The notes below the pieces were generated by a model. The model searched no databases and was not told where the DNA came from. It worked only from the letters and a program-made list of their open reading frames with translations. Below are positions 1 through 5,292 of a stretch of 5,292 nucleotides of DNA, in pieces. The DNA is from Oligoflexales bacterium. GTDB lineage: Bacteria; Bdellovibrionota; Oligoflexia; Oligoflexales; Oligoflexaceae. Position 1 is the first letter of the stretch, and each line of letters begins with the position of its first letter. The stretch is taken from NCBI GenBank assembly GCA_015232735.1, contig JADFZC010000217.1, positions 1 through 5,292 on the forward strand. Reading direction: 5' to 3'. The position numbers were made by a program, and so were the translations under genes.

Positions 1-31
1 GAATCCCTGAACAGTGCCACGGGGGATTGGT

Positions 32-601
32 ATGGAATTGATCAAAGGTGACAGCCTTCAGAAGAAAATAATCGATTTTCTTCCGGAACTTCGTCCCCGA
101 CCGGACAGCGGCAGATTCTGGCTTGATATTATTTTTCTCCTTTTTATAGTGCTTCTTCAACAATCTATTTTGCCAAGATTAATCGGAAGTTTTCTGGTTA
201 TCGATCTTCTGACGCCATGGCTTGTGATATGTTTTTCAAGGCAGGGGCTTTCGGCATCCCTTTTGCTTGCTGTACTTGCCGCGTTTGCCCTTGAAACGCA
301 TACGTCGGTTCCCAAGGGACTCTTTTTTTGCATATACTTCATCATTTTGACCGCGATCCACCTGATAAGAGGGACTTTGTCATGGGAACACGATATCACC
401 TGGATTGTAGCGTTCGGATTCAGTGAGTTCTGGTGTATCGCCTTTGAATCATTTGTTGTCTATTTTAAAGTGGGCTTTGATTATTTCAGCTTAGTTTATT
501 TTGTCGATCAAATTTTGAAAATTACTGTAGCCATATTCTTTGGTATCAACATAAACAGGTGGAGGCACAATATTGATCTGGAGGCGTTGAATATCAAGTG
601 A
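32..601 (+). CDS. mreD: Rod shape-determining membrane protein MreD
   Basis: MreD is an inner-membrane part of the MreBCD elongation scaffold, which positions the cell-wall synthases RodA and PBP2. The 189-residue product is almost wholly hydrophobic, with about six predicted membrane helices at roughly residues 29-49, 52-69, 72-89, 96-112, 122-144 and 154-174, after a short polar N-terminus. MreD sequences are poorly conserved, so the call rests on size, helix pattern and position directly before mrdA and rodA. I chose ATG at 32 because a GGGGGA stretch (21-26) lies 5 bases upstream. An in-frame GTG at 14 would add six residues (MPRGIG) but has no visible ribosome binding site. The stop codon overlaps the mrdA start (GTGA). 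mreC should lie just upstream, but its end cannot be fixed in the 31 bases available. Family assignment is inference from context plus topology, but a firm one. Confidence 0.85.
   Translation: MELIKGDSLQKKIIDFLPELRPRPDSGRFWLDIIFLLFIVLLQQSILPRLIGSFLVIDLLTPWLVICFSRQGLSASLLLAVLAAFALETHTSVPKGLFFCIYFIILTAIHLIRGTLSWEHDITWIVAFGFSEFWCIAFESFVVYFKVGFDYFSLVYFVDQILKITVAIFFGININRWRHNIDLEALNIK
580..584 (+). promoter_or_regulatory. Ribosome binding site of mrdA (GGAGG)
   Basis: A full GGAGG lies inside the end of mreD, 13 bases before the GTG start of mrdA. This spacing is longer than usual. The GTG is still preferred because it gives the classic 4-base GTGA overlap and leaves a short cytoplasmic N-terminus ahead of the membrane anchor. 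The next in-frame alternative, a TTG at 625, would start very close to that anchor. Confidence 0.5.
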
Positions 602-2511
602 AACTTGTTTATAAGCATGACAATTTGCTGATTGAAAAGAGATTTCTTTTGGCCAGTATAATCATCCTGGTGGTGGCTTGCTCCCTTTTGATCCGCCTCT
701 GGTATCTTCAGGTTTATCAGGGTGAATATTATAAGGAGGTCTCTGAAAGAAACAGGGTCAGAAAGACCGAGATTCCGGCACCAAGAGGGATCATGTATGA
801 TCGTTATGGAGAAATACTTTTGGGGAATCGTCATTTTTTCGATCTGGTCCTGATACCTCAATACGTTCATGATAAAAATGCCACCTTTCAAATTCTTTCA
901 AGGCTTCTCCATGTTTCTGTGGATACTTTTGAAAGGCAGTTCAAAAATTCCGAGACTCCCAAATTTCTTCCTGTTGTTTTAAAAAGAAACCTTTCCCTGC
1001 ATGAGGTTTCGACGATTGAAAACAATAAGGTTTTTTTGCCCGGAGTTGAAATCAAGGTTGTTCCGAGGAGAGACTATAAGGCGAGTACACCTCCTCACCT
1101 TGTCGGATACTTGAAAGAAATTGATCCGGAGGGGCTTCAGAAGTTTAATCTTGAAACAATGGACAATCCGTATCTGCCTGGAGATTTGGTCGGAAAACAG
1201 GGATTGGAGTTTCGTTGGGAAAAATTTCTCAGGGGAAGGCGAGGATATCGTCTTATCCAGGTGGACGCTTTTGGCCGTCAATCGCATGTTTTTGAAAAGA
1301 GAGGCTGGCAGCTTCCTGTTGTCCAGGCCATCCCGGGTGCAGACATTGAACTTACAATAGATCTCGATCTTCAAAATACCGTGAAGGAGGCTTTTAACGG
1401 CAAGAATGGCGCGGTAATAGTGATGAATCCTCAAACAGGCGAGATTCTGGCGGATCTGAGCGAACCGGGTTTTGATCCTGAAAGAATGCAAACCGCCATA
1501 TCGGGTGAAGAGTGGCGTTCTCTGACCAGTAATCCGTTTAAGCCTTTTCTTGATAAAACGACTGGAGGCGAGTTTCCCCCAGGCAGTATTTACAAGATAT
1601 TGATAGCAATTGCCGCTCTGCAGGAGAAGGTGATCACACCAAGTACGACATTCTTCTGTCCCGGTCACTATTCGCTGGGAAATCAGGTATATTACTGCCA
1701 TCAGAGAAGAGGACATGGGATGGTTGATTTGAAAAGGGCTGTTCAGAAGTCCTGCGATGTCTTTTTCTATCATGTCGGGGTTGAGCTGGGACCGGATAGA
1801 ATTGCGAAGTATGCAAGGGCTTTCGGACTCGGAAAAATACTTGGTCTTAATTTAAACATGGAACGGCCTGGTTTGATACCTACGGAAGCATGGAAACAAT
1901 TGGTTTATAAAGCGCCATGGGCCAAGGGTGACACTCCAAACATAGCGATTGGCCAGGGATACACTCTTATGACGCCTATCCAAATGGTCAGTCTCTATTC
2001 GAGCATAGCAAATGGGGGAAAGGTATTTCGGCCGTTCTTGACCAAAAGGGTGACAAATCACGTAGGCGAGACAATATTCACGCAGCAGCCGCAGCTTATT
2101 CAAAGCGTCGACCTTGTGACGCCGGATACTTTCAATCTGATCAGGGAATATCTTCAGGGGGTGGTCATGGATCCAGAGGGGACCGGCCATAACGCATATG
2201 TCCCTGGAGTTACAATAGCCGGTAAGACGGGATCTGTGCAGGTTGTCAGTCTTGAAAAAAACAGAAACCAGACGGATGTCAGCATGAAATGGAAGGAACA
2301 TGCGATATTTGTCGCTTTTTCTCCCACGGAAAATGCCGAGATTGCGGTGGTAATTGTGAGCGAAAACGACAAGGTCGGGGGAGGCGGGCGTTCAGCCGCG
2401 CCTGTGGCGCAGAAAATAATCAAGGCTTATTGGGAAAACAGGAATAAAAGGGAAAAAATAGCTCTAAACAAGGAAAATCCAGCGGAAAAGGAAAATGGTA
2501 AAAAGCAATAA
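598..2511 (+). CDS. mrdA: Penicillin-binding protein 2, elongasome D,D-transpeptidase
   Basis: This is the class B penicillin-binding protein that cross-links peptidoglycan during side-wall growth, as partner of RodA. It is 637 residues long, against 633 in E. coli PBP2. A cytoplasmic N-terminus is followed by one membrane anchor (about 16-36) and the PBP dimerisation/pedestal region, which starts with APRGIMYDRYGEILLGN (61-77) and runs to about 240. The transpeptidase domain spans about 250-612. The catalytic motifs are all visible: SxxK as S330-I-Y-K333, the second motif as S386-C-D388 (the SxD form usual in PBP2, not SxN), and K543-T-G545. The conserved GDTPN...IGQGY stretch is at 444-455. 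Residues C354, C367, H373 and C387 match the spacing of the zinc site known in E. coli PBP2. The C-terminal tail (about 613-637) is Lys/Glu/Asn-rich and overlaps the rodA start by 17 bases. The start is GTG. No sign of truncation. Confidence 0.96.
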   Translation: MKLVYKHDNLLIEKRFLLASIIILVVACSLLIRLWYLQVYQGEYYKEVSERNRVRKTEIPAPRGIMYDRYGEILLGNRHFFDLVLIPQYVHDKNATFQILSRLLHVSVDTFERQFKNSETPKFLPVVLKRNLSLHEVSTIENNKVFLPGVEIKVVPRRDYKASTPPHLVGYLKEIDPEGLQKFNLETMDNPYLPGDLVGKQGLEFRWEKFLRGRRGYRLIQVDAFGRQSHVFEKRGWQLPVVQAIPGADIELTIDLDLQNTVKEAFNGKNGAVIVMNPQTGEILADLSEPGFDPERMQTAISGEEWRSLTSNPFKPFLDKTTGGEFPPGSIYKILIAIAALQEKVITPSTTFFCPGHYSLGNQVYYCHQRRGHGMVDLKRAVQKSCDVFFYHVGVELGPDRIAKYARAFGLGKILGLNLNMERPGLIPTEAWKQLVYKAPWAKGDTPNIAIGQGYTLMTPIQMVSLYSSIANGGKVFRPFLTKRVTNHVGETIFTQQPQLIQSVDLVTPDTFNLIREYLQGVVMDPEGTGHNAYVPGVTIAGKTGSVQVVSLEKNRNQTDVSMKWKEHAIFVAFSPTENAEIAVVIVSENDKVGGGGRSAAPVAQKIIKAYWENRNKREKIALNKENPAEKENGKKQ

Positions 2512-3637
2512 GGAAGAAAATGGCAAGGGTGTTTTTCTCATATCGAAAGAGGATCTTAAAAAGCCTCATACGATCAGGATCACAGTAATATGCATATTAT
2601 TTTTTATTCTTCTGACAATGGGGATGACTAATCTATACAGCACGAGTCTCGGTACATCATATTTTTTTATTCAACTTCGAAATCTTTTGATAACAATTCC
2701 CGCTTTTATCCTGTTTGCATGGTTCATACCTATAAGAAGAATCAATTCATATGCATACTGGGTATTCGGTCTTGTATGCCTTTTGCTTCTGACGGTGCTT
2801 CTTCTTGGAAGAATCGCCGGAGGTGCTCAACGATGGATATCCATTGCCGGAATAAGTTTTCAGCCGTCCGAATTTGCCAAGCTGGCTACAGCCATTATCG
2901 TGGCCCGTTTCTTTCATAGCAACAGGCAGGCTTCGGCCTATACTCTGAAGGATATTTGGCCTCTGGCAATATCCCTGGGGATGGTTTTTGCCATGATTTT
3001 TTCCCAGCCTGATTTCGGAACTGCAGGAGTTTGTATTTTGATAGCGCTGGCGCAGATATTTTTCATAAGGATCGATTACAGAAGTCTTGGAATACTATTT
3101 CTGCTGGGTCTTTTACTGGCATTTATTGGATGGCATTTCGTGCTTATGGAGTATCAGAAATTGAGGGTAATAAATCTTTTCAATCCGGATCTTGATCCTC
3201 AAAATTCCGGTTATAACTCGTTACAGTCCATAATTGCAGTTGGAAGCGGCAACATTTTCGGAAAGGGATTTTTGCAGGGCACACAGGCTCACCTAAGGTT
3301 TCTGCCGGAACGTCATACGGATTTTGCTTTTTCCGTGTTTGCCGAGGAGCATGGTTTCTGGGCTGGAGCTTTGGTTTTCATCCTGTTTTCTATATTGTCA
3401 TATATAGCGCTGGACGTGGCCAAACATGCGAAGGATACTTTTTCCGGTCTCCTAGCAATAGGTATAGCCGCCTTTATTTTTCTCGAATTCTCCATAAATG
3501 TGGCAATGGTTCTTGGCATATTTCCCGTGGTCGGAATCCCTTTGCCTTTTTTCTCCTACGGGTCTTCTTCGCTTCTCACCATATGTATTGGTCTTGGGCT
3601 TCTGGTATCAATCAACAGGGCGACGTACAATAAATAA
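2495..3637 (+). CDS. rodA: SEDS peptidoglycan glycosyltransferase RodA
   Basis: RodA polymerises lipid II into glycan strands in the inner membrane and works in complex with PBP2. The 380-residue product (E. coli RodA has 370) has a polar N-terminus of about 25 residues and then the multi-helix SEDS fold of about ten membrane segments. Family motifs in order are R113-W followed by QPSEFAKL (123-130), QPDFGTAG (171-178), the large extracytoplasmic loop with NPDLDPQNSGYNSLQSIIAVGSG (230-252) and FLPERHTDF (269-277), and GIPLPFFSYGSSS (347-359). D276 in the HTDF segment corresponds to the essential Asp of the SEDS active site. The pairing with PBP2 identifies it as RodA rather than the division paralogue FtsW. 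ATG 2495 lies within the last 17 bases of mrdA, preceded by AGG only 3 bases upstream and a further GGA 8 bases upstream, so translation is probably coupled. The motif SYGSSS has Ser where many relatives carry a second Gly; this is a minor variant. Confidence 0.96.
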   Translation: MVKSNKEENGKGVFLISKEDLKKPHTIRITVICILFFILLTMGMTNLYSTSLGTSYFFIQLRNLLITIPAFILFAWFIPIRRINSYAYWVFGLVCLLLLTVLLLGRIAGGAQRWISIAGISFQPSEFAKLATAIIVARFFHSNRQASAYTLKDIWPLAISLGMVFAMIFSQPDFGTAGVCILIALAQIFFIRIDYRSLGILFLLGLLLAFIGWHFVLMEYQKLRVINLFNPDLDPQNSGYNSLQSIIAVGSGNIFGKGFLQGTQAHLRFLPERHTDFAFSVFAEEHGFWAGALVFILFSILSYIALDVAKHAKDTFSGLLAIGIAAFIFLEFSINVAMVLGIFPVVGIPLPFFSYGSSSLLTICIGLGLLVSINRATYNK

Positions 3638-3646
3638 AATTTTATT
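3633..3646. repeat. Perfect AT-only palindrome over the rodA stop
   Basis: AATAAAATTTTATT is a perfect 14-base palindrome that includes the TAA stop of rodA. It has no G or C, so it would form a very weak RNA hairpin and is not a convincing intrinsic terminator. It could be a protein-binding site or simply reflect AT-rich intergenic composition. Confidence 0.4.
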
Positions 3647-3672
3647 ATAATTAACCGACAACAAAGCAAATT

Positions 3673-3702
3673 TTGACAATTATTATATTTGCATCCTAAA
3701 GT
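3673..3702 (+). promoter_or_regulatory. Candidate sigma70-type promoter for the carbonic anhydrase gene
   Basis: TTGACA at 3673-3678 matches the -35 consensus exactly. After 18 bases, TAAAGT at 3697-3702 matches four of six positions of the -10 consensus. The spacer is AT-rich. Transcription would begin near 3709, giving a leader of about 75 bases before the ATG at 3784. The site lies in the only gap of the window and suggests that the carbonic anhydrase gene can be transcribed separately from the rod operon. The -10 box is weak, and read-through from rodA cannot be ruled out. Confidence 0.4.
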
Positions 3703-3770
3703 CGCCTTTTTTTTTGCCGAATCTCTTGCTTGGAAAGCGGAATCCTCAGGGATATCCATGGAAAAAACAA

Positions 3771-3775
3771 AGGAG
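3771..3775 (+). promoter_or_regulatory. Ribosome binding site of the carbonic anhydrase gene (AGGAG)
   Basis: AGGAG, within AAAGGAGA, lies 8 bases before ATG 3784. It is a strong, well-placed site and decides the start. The nearby ATG at 3758 is in another frame and lacks a comparable site. Confidence 0.75.
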
Positions 3776-3783
3776 ATTCATAG

Positions 3784-5223
3784 ATGGCTTATACTCCAAG
3801 AAGTTCACAAAATAAAATATCCAATGGCTCAGGTAGTCCGGTTGCAAAGGACAGTTCTGCACCGGTTGGACTGATAACTTCCCTGCTTGTTGGTTTTCCG
3901 TTTTTATGCCTGTTGCTTTTTGAAGCCGTACTCAGGGGAAGCAAGGATTATCTTCCTTCGTTGACTCTTGCCGCTATTCTGATGCAGGGGCTATCGATAT
4001 GTTTTTATTGGAGACGGCTCACCCATAATGCCTTAAAGAGTTTCATTGGATGGCTCTATATTTTTTCCCAGTGGATGTTTATATTTGGCATAGTATTTAT
4101 AAAGGTGCTTAAATCAATTTCTCCTCATTTTGATCCAAATCATGCTGTGCTCATGGGACTTTTTACGATAATTATCACTGGAATACTTTTTTCTATCGCA
4201 TGGGGTATGGAGAGCAAGGGACTGGCAAGGGTACAAACCATTTTCTGTACAGTTCTGACCATGCTTTTGGCTGTTGGACTTTATTTTGTTCCAGGTAAAG
4301 GAGTCACGCAAAAGCCTATTGAAGATCTTATTTGGTCGGCAGGAAATATTATTAATAATAAAGTTTCAGGCAGTCTTGCCGGAGGACGCGGCTTAAGCGG
4401 AGATCATGGAAAAGATAAGATTCTTAGGGCCGATGTTCCGAAGGATGGCGGAGGGCATGATGGAGGTGGCGCTTCCCATGACGACCATTCCCAAAAGGAA
4501 AGTTCTGAAAAAGGAGCGGCTCATTGGGGATATCAGGGACCGATCGGTCCTGACAACTGGGGTGATTTGTCTCCTGAATTTGAGACATGCAAAAAAGGGG
4601 TTCATCAATCCCCCATCGACATCGATAAGAGATCGGCAACTCTGAAAAATCTGAGGTTCACTTACAAGAAATCGATGATCAACCTTGTCGACAATGGTCA
4701 TACAATAAAAGCCGACTATGAAAAGGGAAGCACCATAGAATATAACGGAAATAGATACCAGCTTGTGCAGTTTCATTTTCATAGCCCTAGTGAGCATGAG
4801 ATTAATGGTGTTTCATATCCTCTGGAAATCCATTTTGTGCATTCAAATGAAAAAGGGGAGCTTACAGTGCTGGGAGTTATGGGGGAAAAGGGTGATATTC
4901 CACATCGTGAGATAGATAAATTATGGCAGGGTCTCTCCAAGGAGGAAGGATCGGAAAAAAGGGAAAGGAAAATATCCGTAAACGCGTTCAATTTATATCC
5001 CATGAACAAGAAGGCGTATTCATACATGGGATCACTGACAACCCCACCGTGCACGGAAAATGTAACGTGGTATGTGTTCAAGGACTCGATTAAGGTCTCC
5101 CAGGACCAGATCCAGACTTTCAGGAAGCTTTATTCAGGGAACAACAGACCTGTTCAACCAATTAATGGCAGAAACTTTTTCAGGGGAGATGAATACGAAA
5201 ATATTAAGCGGCAAGTACACTGA
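3784..5223 (+). CDS. Five-helix membrane protein fused to a periplasmic alpha-carbonic anhydrase
   Basis: The 479-residue product has three parts. Residues 1-170 hold five predicted membrane helices (about 28-48, 57-76, 87-109, 119-141, 148-169) that I do not recognise as a known family. Residues 171-245 form a linker rich in Gly, His, Asp and Lys. Residues 246-479 are a complete alpha-class carbonic anhydrase, which interconverts CO2 and bicarbonate at a zinc ion. The domain opens with HWGYQG (247-252) and QSPIDI (275-280). Zinc ligands are H331, H333 and H350, and the proton-shuttle histidine is H306 (NGH, as His64 of human CA II). E337 and T419 match Glu106 and Thr199, and SLTTPPC is at 417-423. 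C269 and C423 fit the disulfide of bacterial alpha enzymes. Basic loops (RRLTHNALK at 77-85; the segment near 144-149) predict N-terminus inside and enzyme domain in the periplasm. A strong AGGAG supports the ATG. No link to the rod operon other than position and strand is visible. Enzyme class is firm; the role of the membrane module is unknown. Confidence 0.93.
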   Translation: MAYTPRSSQNKISNGSGSPVAKDSSAPVGLITSLLVGFPFLCLLLFEAVLRGSKDYLPSLTLAAILMQGLSICFYWRRLTHNALKSFIGWLYIFSQWMFIFGIVFIKVLKSISPHFDPNHAVLMGLFTIIITGILFSIAWGMESKGLARVQTIFCTVLTMLLAVGLYFVPGKGVTQKPIEDLIWSAGNIINNKVSGSLAGGRGLSGDHGKDKILRADVPKDGGGHDGGGASHDDHSQKESSEKGAAHWGYQGPIGPDNWGDLSPEFETCKKGVHQSPIDIDKRSATLKNLRFTYKKSMINLVDNGHTIKADYEKGSTIEYNGNRYQLVQFHFHSPSEHEINGVSYPLEIHFVHSNEKGELTVLGVMGEKGDIPHREIDKLWQGLSKEEGSEKRERKISVNAFNLYPMNKKAYSYMGSLTTPPCTENVTWYVFKDSIKVSQDQIQTFRKLYSGNNRPVQPINGRNFFRGDEYENIKRQVH

Positions 5224-5233
5224 TACCATCAGT
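5219..5233. repeat. Small inverted repeat at the end of the carbonic anhydrase gene
   Basis: ACTGAT and ATCAGT form a perfect 6-base stem with a 3-base loop (ACC), starting at the stop codon. The stem is short and only partly GC, and it is followed by AAATTATAG rather than a T-run. It may be a weak terminator or an mRNA end structure, but a functional role is not established. Confidence 0.3.
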
Positions 5234-5292
5234 AAATTATAGTATTCCAGATAAATCATTCGGGGTGGCATCTCTTTGACTATTTTATATTT

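Noticed and set aside
1..31. Possible 3' end of mreC
   Set aside because: Three frames end at different stops (8-10, 39-41 and 49-51) and none gives enough residues to recognise MreC, so no partial gene is called.
979..1773. 264-codon open frame on the - strand inside mrdA
   Set aside because: It is fully contained in a conserved PBP2 gene whose motifs run through it, and it has no recognisable protein features; it is an antisense shadow.
3646..3651. TATAAT in the rodA-carbonic anhydrase gap
   Set aside because: It matches the -10 consensus, but no -35 element lies 16-18 bases upstream (sequence there is GC-rich rodA coding end), so it is probably chance in AT-rich DNA.
3689..3874. Short + strand frame overlapping the carbonic anhydrase start, including ATG 3758
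   Set aside because: It has no good ribosome binding site, begins near the promoter and T-run, and ends inside the real gene; the AGGAG at 3771 serves ATG 3784.
4393..4797. 134-codon open frame on the - strand inside the carbonic anhydrase gene
   Set aside because: It lies opposite the conserved QSPIDI and HFH regions of the real gene and its product resembles nothing known.
5266..5281. TGGCATCTCTTTGACT near the window end, resembling a sigma54 or a -35 element
   Set aside because: The TGGCA part lacks a TTGC at the correct sigma54 spacing. TTGACT at 5276-5281 could be a -35 box, but any -10 box lies beyond the window.
1..5292. CRISPR arrays, tRNA or rRNA genes, insertion sequences, toxin-antitoxin or phage genes
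   Set aside because: No direct repeat array, cloverleaf-like sequence, transposase motif or small gene pair was seen; coding sequence fills nearly all of the window.

Overview
The window reads as a piece of a Gram-negative, probably rod-shaped bacterium with moderate, AT-leaning base composition. Four genes are supported, all on the + strand. The first three form the tail of a rod-shape (mre/mrd) operon in the common order mreD - mrdA (PBP2) - rodA. mreB and mreC would be expected just before base 1, but nothing in bases 1-31 can be assigned to them safely. The lineage is not provable from the sequence. Gene order, the Cys-rich PBP2 variant and general composition would suit a Desulfobacterota-like (former deltaproteobacterial) genome, which is an inference of low confidence.

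Layout. MreD (bases 32-601) overlaps the GTG start of mrdA by 4 bases. mrdA (598-2511) overlaps rodA (2495-3637) by 17 bases. The three genes therefore look like one translationally coupled unit. Their products act together in the inner membrane. RodA is the SEDS glycosyltransferase that polymerises lipid II into glycan strands, PBP2 cross-links the new strands in the periplasm, and MreD is a membrane part of the MreBCD scaffold that guides both. All catalytic motifs of PBP2 and RodA are present.

A 146-base gap (3638-3783) follows rodA. It holds an AT-only palindrome at the rodA stop, a candidate sigma70-type promoter (TTGACA, 18-base spacer, TAAAGT), a run of nine T close to the predicted start of transcription, and a strong ribosome binding site.

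The last gene (3784-5223) is the most unusual item. It encodes a 479-residue protein with five predicted membrane helices, a Gly/His/Asp-rich linker and a complete, apparently active alpha-class carbonic anhydrase domain. Charge distribution places the enzyme domain in the periplasm, and two cysteines fit the disulfide seen in bacterial alpha-carbonic anhydrases. Most bacterial enzymes of this class are secreted with a simple signal peptide, so the five-helix module of unknown function is the best candidate for something not yet described. The final 69 bases hold only a small hairpin at the stop codon and no supported gene.
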